Assembly (NCBI RefSeq): GCF_036885195.1
Contig: NZ_CP133656.1
Location: forward strand, 1,612,001-1,676,000
From: Pectobacterium cacticida
GTDB taxonomy: Bacteria > Pseudomonadota > Gammaproteobacteria > Enterobacterales > Enterobacteriaceae
Direction: 5' to 3'
Length of the DNA stretch: 64,000 nucleotides
A program made the translations under genes and the position numbers. The notes under the pieces are model-generated. The model made no database searches. It saw nothing but the letters and a program-made list of their open reading frames with translations, and was not told where the DNA came from. Shown piece by piece: positions 7,910-15,469 of the stretch; position 1 is the first letter of the stretch; each line of letters begins with the position of its first letter.

Positions 7910-9280
7910 ATGTCGCTTGATATCCCTCTGCCTGAAACTAGCGCAAAACGCCCTCAGCTAAAAAGAACACTCACGCTGTGGCCTGTAGTTATGATGGGTC
8001 TCGCGTACATGCAGCCAATGACGATTTTTGATACTTTCGGCATTGTTTCTGGCCTGACTGATGGTCATGTGGCGACCGCATATGCATTTGCGTTAGTTGC
8101 GATTTTGTTTACGGCGCTCAGCTATGGCAAATTGGTGAAACGTTTTCCCTCTGCCGGTTCTGCCTATACTTATGCGCAAAAGGCGATCGGTCCGCATGTC
8201 GGATTTATGGTCGGTTGGTCGTCATTATTGGACTATTTGTTCATGCCTATGATCAATATTTTACTGGCTAAAATCTATCTGGAAGCGATTTTCCCAGGTG
8301 TGCCATCATGGATTTTTGTCGCGGCGCTGGTTGGGTTGATGACGCTATTTAACCTGCGCGGCATTAGTCTGGTGGCTAATCTGAACTCGGTTATCGTAGT
8401 CGTGCAAATTGCCATTATGGCGGTGTTCCTGGGGTTGGTTATCCATGGCGTTTATCTTGGGGAAGGTGCGGGGACGTTGGCCAGTACGCGTCCGTTTTGG
8501 TCGGAGAACGCCCATGTCGTGCCGATGATTACCGGTGCCACTATTCTCTGTTTCTCTTTCCTGGGCTTTGACGGCATCAGCTCACTGTCGGAAGAAACGC
8601 AGGATGCCGGTCGAGTGATACCCAAAGCCATTTTCCTGACGGCGCTGATTGGCGGCGTGATTTTTGTCGCCGTGGCGTATTTTCTACAACTGTATTTCCC
8701 GGATATTTCTCGCTTTAAAGATCCTGATGCTTCTCAGCCTGAGATCATGCTGTATGTCGCGGGTAAATTTTTCCAATCGATTATTCTGGTCTTTTCCTGC
8801 GTCACCGTCTTGGCCTCCGGTATGGCCGCACACGCAGGCGTTTCACGCCTAATGTATGTGATGGGGCGCGATGGTGTTTTCCCTGAGCGTTTCTTCGGTT
8901 ACGTTCACCCGAAATGGCGCACGCCGGCGTTAAATGTGTTACTGGTCGGTGTGATTGCGTTGTCTGCGGTGTCATTTGATCTGGTAACGGCTACGGCATT
9001 GATTAACTTCGGCGCCCTAGTGGCATTTACGTTTGTCAACCTGTCGGTTATTTCCCAGTTTTATATTCGCGAACGGCGCAATCGCACAGTGAAAGACACC
9101 GTGAATTTCCTCGTGTTGCCCGTGCTGGGCGCGCTGACGGTAGGCGCGCTGTGGGTGAATCTGGAAACCACGTCAATGACGCTGGGGCTAGTTTGGGCGA
9201 CGATCGGGGTGTTATATCTGGCGGTTGTGACGCGTAGCTTCCGTCAGCCCGTTCCGCAGTGTAGCGAAGAGCCGGTGTAA
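7910..9280 (+). CDS. plaP: Low-affinity putrescine importer, APC superfamily
   Basis: An inner-membrane putrescine/H+ symporter of 456 residues with about twelve membrane segments. It is strongly like E. coli PlaP (YeeF): the signature LTLWPVVMMGLAYMQPMTIF near 20-39, SAGSAYTYAQKAI near 82, FLGFDGISSLSEE near 221 and GVFPERFFGYVHPKWRTPA near 322. GGAGGCGAAG precedes the ATG. Putrescine uptake by PlaP is linked to surface motility in E. coli, and the neighbour ycgR also concerns motility. It is convergent with sbcB, the same pairing as in E. coli. Confidence 0.92.
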   Translation: MSLDIPLPETSAKRPQLKRTLTLWPVVMMGLAYMQPMTIFDTFGIVSGLTDGHVATAYAFALVAILFTALSYGKLVKRFPSAGSAYTYAQKAIGPHVGFMVGWSSLLDYLFMPMINILLAKIYLEAIFPGVPSWIFVAALVGLMTLFNLRGISLVANLNSVIVVVQIAIMAVFLGLVIHGVYLGEGAGTLASTRPFWSENAHVVPMITGATILCFSFLGFDGISSLSEETQDAGRVIPKAIFLTALIGGVIFVAVAYFLQLYFPDISRFKDPDASQPEIMLYVAGKFFQSIILVFSCVTVLASGMAAHAGVSRLMYVMGRDGVFPERFFGYVHPKWRTPALNVLLVGVIALSAVSFDLVTATALINFGALVAFTFVNLSVISQFYIRERRNRTVKDTVNFLVLPVLGALTVGALWVNLETTSMTLGLVWATIGVLYLAVVTRSFRQPVPQCSEEPV

Positions 9281-9313
9281 TACGTTCCTGCGGTGTAAGT
9301 GGATAAGCATTAC

Positions 9314-9342
9314 GCGGAGCCCTGGGGCTCCGCTGCTGTTTT
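9314..9342. terminator. Stem-loop terminator between convergent plaP and sbcB
   Basis: GCGGAGCC and GGCTCCGC (9314-9333) form an 8-bp GC-rich stem with a 4-nt loop, followed by TGCTGTTTT on the plus strand. It lies 33 bp after the plaP stop and 14 bp beyond the sbcB stop on the other strand, so it may serve both, though the T tract is short. Confidence 0.65.
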
Positions 9343-9347
9343 GTCGG

Positions 9348-10775
9348 TTATTGCACCAGTTGCTGCGCATAGGCATAAAGGGCTTTAAGCAGTGTCGTTT
9401 TCTCCTTATCTTCCTCATGAATTTGATAGAGGTCGTTAAGGGCCGACAGGTAAGACTGTAAACGTTCTGACGTGAAGACCGCTCGCCGATGTTGCAGCCA
9501 GCGTTGCTGTTCGCGCTCATCCAATGTACCGGGGAAATTGCGGGCGCGATAACGGAAGAAGAGCGGTTCCAAACGAGGATCGGAAAAGGTGAGGTCCAAT
9601 GCTGGAAGATTCTGCGGGGCCGTCTCTCGAATGATTTTCATCGCCATGCGGTCTGCATCGCTAAAAAAGCCATCATAGAGCCGTAAATCGACATCCTCAG
9701 CGGCGGTGAACGCCGGGGCATTGGCAAACAAGTCTACCACTTTTTCTCTGATGCTGGTGTCGCTACGTAGTCGCGCGAGATTGTCCAGACAACGTTGACG
9801 ATCGATGCCTAACCGTTGCGCGTCCTCTGGTCGCAATGTATTCGCGGGCGCCAGTACCGGACATTTATTGATATGTACCAGCTTAATCGGGACAGCACTT
9901 TCTCCGCCCTCCAGCGCCTCCTTACGGGTGTATAATCGCTCGCGTAACGCCTCACTGTCTAAGGACTGGAGTGAGGTCATATCACCGGCCAGATCGCACA
10001 TGATGACCGCATTCCGGTTGTCCGGGTGCCAGGCGAGCGGCACGACCCAACTGGTGTTGCTTCGTGCTGCACCAAACATGCCGGAAACATGCACCAGCGG
10101 TTTCATCTGCGGAATATCGATTAGCGCGGAAACTTTATTTTTATTACGCAGCGCGAACAGGTAGGCAAATAGCTTGGGTTGTGCCTGCTTAAACAGCTTT
10201 GCCATCGCGATGGTGGCATAAACGTCGGACATTGCATCATGCGCCTGCTCGTGCGCAATCCCATTGGCCTTTGTCAGGTGCTCAAGGCGGAAACTGGGTA
10301 AGCCATCATCATTTTCGGGCCAGACAATCCCTTCTGGCCGCAAGGCATAGCAGGCGCGCAAGGCATCCAGCAAATCCCAGCGAGAATTTCCATTCTGCCA
10401 ACTGTAAGCGTAGGGATCATAGAAGTTACGATAGAAAATATTGCGACTGACTTCATCATCAAAGCGGATGTTGTTATAGCCCATCACACAGGTGCCAGGT
10501 TCACTGAATGCTTCATGGATCTGACGAGCAAATTCAGCTTCGTTGACGCCTTTTGCTAGCGCGACCTGCGGCGTAATACCGGTAATCATCACGGCTTCCG
10601 GCTCTGGTAGGTAGTCATCAGACGGGCGGCAATAAATGACAAGCGGCTCGCCGATAATATTGAAATCCATATCGGTACGAATACCCGCGAATTGCGCAGG
10701 ACGGTCGCGCGCCGGGTGTTTACCGAAGGTCTCATAGTCATGGATCAAAAAAGTGGGTTGTATTTTCTCGGCCAT
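9348..10775 (-). CDS. sbcB: Exodeoxyribonuclease I
   Basis: A 3'-5' single-strand DNA exonuclease acting in recombination, mismatch repair and clean-up of DNA ends. The 475-residue protein has the DEDDh exonuclease motifs: HDYETFG (D13, E15), GYNNIRFDDE near 98-107 and HDAMSDVYAT near 178-187. The SH3-like and helical C-terminal parts are present at full length. It is monocistronic on the minus strand and convergent with plaP. Confidence 0.96.
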   Translation of the reverse strand: MAEKIQPTFLIHDYETFGKHPARDRPAQFAGIRTDMDFNIIGEPLVIYCRPSDDYLPEPEAVMITGITPQVALAKGVNEAEFARQIHEAFSEPGTCVMGYNNIRFDDEVSRNIFYRNFYDPYAYSWQNGNSRWDLLDALRACYALRPEGIVWPENDDGLPSFRLEHLTKANGIAHEQAHDAMSDVYATIAMAKLFKQAQPKLFAYLFALRNKNKVSALIDIPQMKPLVHVSGMFGAARSNTSWVVPLAWHPDNRNAVIMCDLAGDMTSLQSLDSEALRERLYTRKEALEGGESAVPIKLVHINKCPVLAPANTLRPEDAQRLGIDRQRCLDNLARLRSDTSIREKVVDLFANAPAFTAAEDVDLRLYDGFFSDADRMAMKIIRETAPQNLPALDLTFSDPRLEPLFFRYRARNFPGTLDEREQQRWLQHRRAVFTSERLQSYLSALNDLYQIHEEDKEKTTLLKALYAYAQQLVQ

Positions 10776-10948
10776 AGGTGCTGTTAGCTACGTGTACGCT
10801 GAGTGTGAAATCAGGTTATTTCATCAGGAGATGGCAAGAATAACATCGAATCGACATTTCTGTTGCGCTTTCCTGAATCGCCTAATGGCTGGGGGGAGAT
10901 AATCGCTAGGCATGACTGTGTCAATTCGGTTACACTTTTCGCACTAAT

Positions 10949-10967
10949 GCGAATGATAATTAAATTC
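10949..10967 (+). promoter_or_regulatory. Fur box upstream of the siderophore importer
   Basis: The 19-bp GCGAATGATAATTAAATTC resembles the Fur consensus GATAATGATAATCATTATC, with a perfect central GATAAT and good outer matches. It lies about 70 bp before the binding-protein start, where a promoter would be, and predicts iron repression of the four-gene operon. Confidence 0.75.
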
Positions 10968-11037
10968 TATACTGTTCCGCAGAACATGCTACGGGACGGC
11001 GTTCAGACATAAAAATAGCGAAATGGAGTACACACTT

Positions 11038-12003
11038 ATGCGGTTAAATGCGATGCGGTTAAATACGGCTTTTGCCGTGAAGGCGACATTACTCGCTTCA
11101 CTGCTTGCCTTAGCGGGCTGCGATCAGTCGGTATCGTCTTCAGAAGGTGGTCACACAGTGCGCATCGAACACGCCCAAGGGACTACGCAGGTTCCGCAGC
11201 CGCCGAAGAAAGTGATTGTTTTTGATCCCGCGGTACTGGATACGCTTGACGTATTGCAAGTCGACGGGATTGCTGGCGTTCCCAAAAGCAGTACGCCGTT
11301 GCCCGCATTTTTAGCAAAATATAACAGCGATGCTTATCTTGATGCCGGAACGCTATTTGAACCCGCGTATGAAGCGTTGAGTAGCGCTAAGCCTGATTTG
11401 ATTATCGCGGGGGGGCGCACGCATGATGCTTACGATAAGTTGAGCGGCATTGCTCCGACGATCTCTATGGAAGTGGATGAGAATCAGTTTATGGCGAGTT
11501 TTGCCCAGCGCGTAGAACAACTGGGGACCATCTTTGGTAAGGAAGATGAAGCCAAAAAACAGATTAACGATCTAAAACAGCAAATTGCGCAAACGCGAGA
11601 GAAGACTCAAAACGCGGGTAATGCGCTATTTTTGATGATCAGCGGTGGGAAAATGTCTGCCTACGGCCCTAAATCTCGCTTTGGTTTCGTGTTTGATGAA
11701 CTGGGCTTTCAACCGGCGACTGAATTTCCCGATACGGGTCGCCACGGTAATGTGGTGACCTCAGAGTTCTTACTGAGTGTGAATCCTGAATGGCTGTTTG
11801 TTCTCGATCGTGACAGCGCAATTGGCCGCGCCAGTGGGGAATCTGCAAAACAGGTATTAGATAACCCATTGATTCACAGAACTAATGCCTGGAAAAATAA
11901 TCATGTGGTCTATTTGGACTCTGCATCGCTTTATATTGCCGGAGGGCTACAGACTTATCAGAACCTGGTGGGCACCGTCAACGACGCGCTGAACAACAAA
12001 TAA
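11038..12003 (+). CDS. Siderophore ABC transporter, substrate-binding lipoprotein (FatB/CeuE type)
   Basis: A periplasmic iron-siderophore binding protein of 321 residues. The ATG at 11038 is chosen because TGGAG lies 9 bp before it; an in-frame ATG at 11023 has no such site. A lipoprotein signal ends LLALAGC with the lipidated cysteine at 28. The mature part has the two-lobed class III fold, with motifs KKVIVFDPAVLDTL and AKPDLIIAGGR typical of the FatB/CeuE/VctP group, which bind catecholate-type siderophores such as enterobactin hydrolysis products. It heads a four-gene operon behind a Fur box. The exact ligand cannot be told from sequence. No receptor or biosynthetic gene is adjacent. Confidence 0.9.
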   Translation: MRLNAMRLNTAFAVKATLLASLLALAGCDQSVSSSEGGHTVRIEHAQGTTQVPQPPKKVIVFDPAVLDTLDVLQVDGIAGVPKSSTPLPAFLAKYNSDAYLDAGTLFEPAYEALSSAKPDLIIAGGRTHDAYDKLSGIAPTISMEVDENQFMASFAQRVEQLGTIFGKEDEAKKQINDLKQQIAQTREKTQNAGNALFLMISGGKMSAYGPKSRFGFVFDELGFQPATEFPDTGRHGNVVTSEFLLSVNPEWLFVLDRDSAIGRASGESAKQVLDNPLIHRTNAWKNNHVVYLDSASLYIAGGLQTYQNLVGTVNDALNNK

Positions 12004-12024
12004 TTGCGGATGACGGCGTAACCC

Positions 12025-12987
12025 ATGAAGTCACGTTATTTTGTGCTAGGCCTATTGTTACTGGCGTGCATGGTAACCGTCAGCTTATTTGTTGGCGCTG
12101 AGCAGTTAACGATGCGAGCCGTCTGGGACGACTCCGATATGCGCGATATTTTCTTTATTAGTCGCGTTCCCCGCACGACGGCGTTACTTTTAGCTGGCAG
12201 CGCGATGAGCGTTGCCGGGCTCATCATGCAGTTGCTGACGCAAAACCGTTTCGTTGAACCTTCTCTGGCCGGGACGACGCAATCGGCGAGTTTAGGTTTG
12301 CTGGTGGTGATGATTGCCGCACCTGGCGCGACCGTCATTACCAAAATGATTGTGGCAAGCCTCTTTGCGCTGGCAGGCACGTTTCTGTTTATGATGTTGC
12401 TGCAAAAAATTGTACTGAAATCTGCGCTGGTGGTGCCGCTAGTCGGTATTATGCTAGGCGCGGTGATTGGTGCAATCACGACATTCGGCGCGATGTATTT
12501 CGATTTATTGCAGGCGCTCGGTAGTTGGGAATCAGGTGATTTCTCCGCTGTTTTACAGGGGCGCTATGAGTTGTTATGGCTAGTGGGCGTATTAACGCTA
12601 CTAGCGTGCTGGGTCGCTGACCGTTTCACGGTAGCTGGAATGGGCCGTGAATTTTCCGTCAATGTCGGCCTTAACTACCGGCAGGTCATGCTGATGGGGA
12701 TGAGCATCATTGCCATTGTCAGCGGTGTAGTAGTTGTTGTGGTCGGCAATCTGCCCTTTGTCGGACTGATCGTGCCGAATCTGATCAGCATGGTGCTGGG
12801 TGATAATGTACGCAAAACCATTCCATGGGTATGTCTGTTGGGCGGGGGGCTGGTGCTGTGCTGTGATATCATCAGCCGCGTCATCCGTTATCCTTTTGAA
12901 ATTCCGGTAAGTGTGATTCTTGGCGTCATCGGCGCTGCTGTTTTCCTCCTTTTATTGCTAAGTCAGAAACGCCATGTCAGTCAATGA
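12025..12987 (+). CDS. Siderophore ABC transporter permease (FecCD family), first subunit
   Basis: An inner-membrane subunit of 320 residues with about nine or ten hydrophobic segments. It has the FecCD family blocks SRVPRTTALLLAGSAMSVAG near 46-65 and the coupling segment NLPFVGLIVPNLISMVLG near 243-260. It begins 21 bp after the binding-protein stop and overlaps the next permease by 14 bp. The order of binding protein, two permeases and ATPase is that of CeuBCDE/FatDCB-type importers. Both permeases are present, so the channel is a heterodimer. Confidence 0.92.
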   Translation: MKSRYFVLGLLLLACMVTVSLFVGAEQLTMRAVWDDSDMRDIFFISRVPRTTALLLAGSAMSVAGLIMQLLTQNRFVEPSLAGTTQSASLGLLVVMIAAPGATVITKMIVASLFALAGTFLFMMLLQKIVLKSALVVPLVGIMLGAVIGAITTFGAMYFDLLQALGSWESGDFSAVLQGRYELLWLVGVLTLLACWVADRFTVAGMGREFSVNVGLNYRQVMLMGMSIIAIVSGVVVVVVGNLPFVGLIVPNLISMVLGDNVRKTIPWVCLLGGGLVLCCDIISRVIRYPFEIPVSVILGVIGAAVFLLLLLSQKRHVSQ

Positions 12988-13981
12988 ACCTAATACGGTG
13001 CTGACCAGAGCCGTCAGTGAACGACGTGTCGTTTTGTCGCCAACGCAGCGCTTGTTATGGCTGGCAATAGCGGCGGTTATAACGATCGTGCTGTTTATGT
13101 CACTTAATCTGGGCAGTAACCTAAGCTATATCTTGATGCATCGCGGGCTAATGCTGACAACCATGCTACTGGTGGCGTTTGCCGCCAGCGCGTCGACGGT
13201 TTTGTTCCAAACGGTAACGAATAATCGCGTGTTGACACCGTCGATTATGGGATTTGAAGCCCTGTTTATTCTGATTCAGACATCGTTGGTGTTTGTGTTT
13301 GGTGTCGGTGGTATCCCGGGAATAGGCACCGAGGGCAAATTTATCCTTGAGGCATTGTTGCTCATCCTCTTCTCTGCGTTATTGTACCGTTGGTTATTTA
13401 CCGGTAGCCGTAATAACCTGCATTTGGTTTTGCTGGTCGGTATCATCTGCGGCACGCTGTTTCGCAGTATGGCGGGATTAATGCAACGCCTATTGACGCC
13501 GGGTGAATTCGCCATTGTCCAAGGGAGAATGTTTGCCACTTTCACCCGTACCGTCCCCGAGCTGGTTGCACTGTCGGTAGGGATTACGCTGGTGGTCGCG
13601 GTGGTCATCTGGCGCATGCGATACCGTTTTGATGTTCTGGCGCTAGGCCGCGATAATGCCATTAACCTGGGTATTGACTATAAACGGAGTGTGACGGTCA
13701 TTCTGCTATTGGTTTCCATATTGGTTGCTATTTCAACAGCATTGGTTGGACCGCTCACCTTTCTGGGTTTTATGGTCGCTAACCTGGCTTATTTAGTCAT
13801 ACGATCAAGCCAGCACCGTTTATTGCTGCCAGCCGCTTTTCTGCTGGGCGTGATTGCATTGGTTGGCGGGCAGTTGGTGCTTGAACATTTGCTGGATATG
13901 TCTGGAGCGCTGTCGGTTGTTATAGAATTTGTCGGAGGGGCGCTGTTTATCGTGTTGCTACTGAGAAAGGTTTCCGTGTGA
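12974..13981 (+). CDS. Siderophore ABC transporter permease (FecCD family), second subunit
   Basis: The second membrane half of the importer, 335 residues. A hydrophilic N-terminus of about 30 residues precedes nine or ten membrane segments. The family core is LTFLGFMVANLAYLVIRSSQ near 258-277. It starts inside the first permease gene (14-bp overlap) and ends with a TGA that overlaps the GTG start of the ATPase gene, so the transporter genes are translationally coupled. Confidence 0.92.
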   Translation: MSVNEPNTVLTRAVSERRVVLSPTQRLLWLAIAAVITIVLFMSLNLGSNLSYILMHRGLMLTTMLLVAFAASASTVLFQTVTNNRVLTPSIMGFEALFILIQTSLVFVFGVGGIPGIGTEGKFILEALLLILFSALLYRWLFTGSRNNLHLVLLVGIICGTLFRSMAGLMQRLLTPGEFAIVQGRMFATFTRTVPELVALSVGITLVVAVVIWRMRYRFDVLALGRDNAINLGIDYKRSVTVILLLVSILVAISTALVGPLTFLGFMVANLAYLVIRSSQHRLLLPAAFLLGVIALVGGQLVLEHLLDMSGALSVVIEFVGGALFIVLLLRKVSV

Positions 13982-14736
13982 TAGAGATCGATAATGTAAC
14001 AAAAACGTATAATAATGTTACGGTATTAAACAATGTCACAGCCACAGTACCGCGTGGTGGTGTCACGTCGATCATCGGCCCGAATGGCGCGGGAAAATCA
14101 ACGTTATTGTCTATCATCAGCCGATTGCTTGATGCGGATCGAGGCCAAATACGTGTTAACGGCATGGATGTCATGACCACGCCAAGCGATAAACTGGCCA
14201 CGTGTTTGTCCGTGCTGCGGCAGGAAAACCAGTTCACCAGCCGCCTAACGGTCGCTGAACTGGTAGGATTTGGTCGTTACCCCTACACCAAAGGTCGGCT
14301 GAACGCGGACGATCGTGAGCGCATTAACGCTGCACTCGCGTTTCTTAATCTCACCGAATTGAAAGATCGATTTTTGGACGAACTGTCTGGAGGCCAGCGG
14401 CAGCGCGCCTATGTCGCAATGGTGCTGTGTCAGGACACGGAATACGTGTTACTGGACGAACCACTGAATAATCTCGATATGAAGCATGCTGTGGCAATGA
14501 TGAAACAGATTCGTCGGGCTGCCGATGAGTTAGGTAAAACGATCGTGCTGGTTATCCACGACATCAACTTTGCTTCCGCTTACTCGGACTACATTATTGC
14601 GATGCGCAAGGGGCAAATTATCTATACCGGGAAACCGGAAGACATCATGGTATCCGAGGTGCTGGAAGATATTTTCGACACGGAAGTGGCTATTGAAGAA
14701 GTACGTGAGCAGCGTATCGCGGTATATTACCGTTAA
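13978..14736 (+). CDS. Siderophore ABC transporter ATP-binding protein
   Basis: A cytoplasmic ATPase of 252 residues that powers iron-siderophore uptake. It has Walker A GPNGAGKST at 34-42, the ABC signature ELSGGQRQR near 135-143, Walker B YVLLDEP near 158-164 and the switch histidine in VIHDINFA. It uses a GTG start at 13978 that overlaps the previous stop as GTGA. It closes the operon; no clear intrinsic terminator follows before tmaR. Confidence 0.94.
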   Translation: MIEIDNVTKTYNNVTVLNNVTATVPRGGVTSIIGPNGAGKSTLLSIISRLLDADRGQIRVNGMDVMTTPSDKLATCLSVLRQENQFTSRLTVAELVGFGRYPYTKGRLNADDRERINAALAFLNLTELKDRFLDELSGGQRQRAYVAMVLCQDTEYVLLDEPLNNLDMKHAVAMMKQIRRAADELGKTIVLVIHDINFASAYSDYIIAMRKGQIIYTGKPEDIMVSEVLEDIFDTEVAIEEVREQRIAVYYR

Positions 14737-14866
14737 AGGTGTGATGACGGATCGTCCACTTAGCGGATCGTCAACACAAAGGGCGTCACCGCCGCTTGAA
14801 AGACGCTGGGTATAACCTGTATGGTTAAGCCATAACGAATTTATATATGACTTAAGGTAAGGGGAA

Positions 14867-15187
14867 ATGATGGATAAGGACACTAAGCCGTGTTTCCAGG
14901 ATGTACTGGAGTTCGTGCGTATGTTTCGCCGGAAAAACAAGCTTCAACGCGAAATAGCCGATAATGAAAAGAAAATCCGTGATAATCAGAAGCGCGTTCT
15001 GCTATTGGACAACCTGAGTGAATATCTGAAACCGGGGATGTCGATAGAGGATGTGCAAAATATCATCGCCAATATGCGTAGTGATTACGAAGATCGCGTT
15101 GATGACTACATCATCAAGAATGCCGATCTGTCGAAAGAACGCCGCGAATTGTCGAAAAAGTTGAAAGCGATGGGCGAGCTTAAGTAA
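14867..15187 (+). CDS. tmaR: Polar PTS-control protein TmaR (YeeX, DUF496)
   Basis: A short, highly charged coiled-coil protein of 106 residues, nearly identical in pattern to E. coli YeeX/TmaR. That protein clusters at the cell pole and sequesters enzyme I of the sugar phosphotransferase system. The signature FVRMFRRKNKLQREI lies near 16-30 and KKIRDNQKRVLLLDNLSEY near 35-53. The tyrosine phosphorylated in E. coli (Y72) is kept as Y74, in SDYEDR. GGTAAGGGGA precedes two adjacent ATGs (14867, 14870). A terminator follows at 15230. Confidence 0.93.
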   Translation: MMDKDTKPCFQDVLEFVRMFRRKNKLQREIADNEKKIRDNQKRVLLLDNLSEYLKPGMSIEDVQNIIANMRSDYEDRVDDYIIKNADLSKERRELSKKLKAMGELK

Positions 15188-15229
15188 GCCCTGGCGTTTT
15201 TCCGATGATATAACCTATTTTTTCTGTAA

Positions 15230-15258
15230 AAGAATCGCTGCTGCGGTTCTTTTTTTTA
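15230..15258 (+). terminator. Rho-independent terminator of tmaR
   Basis: AAGAATCGC at 15230-15238 pairs with GCGGTTCTT at 15243-15251 (one wobble) around a 4-nt loop and runs into a T tract ending at 15258. It is 43 bp after the tmaR stop. Confidence 0.85.
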
Positions 15259-15469
15259 TACGATTTATTGTCAATCGCCCTTAACATCCCAACGTAAAAA
15301 CACGCCAATTCTCCAGATATCTGGAAGCCTGTTCACATATTGCCCGCCACGCTTTGCGCTTTCTTCCTATTTTTACGTGGCGCTTCCCCGACTGCGTTTT
15401 TGGCTCTGTTACCTGTGGTTAAGTTGTTGCAACCTGTCAATGCAAACGATAGGGAAGGGAATCAATGCT

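Noticed and set aside
7684..7920. 78-codon frame just before plaP
   Set aside because: No recognisable domain, Ser/Gly-rich low-complexity translation, and it runs into the plaP start; more likely leader sequence.
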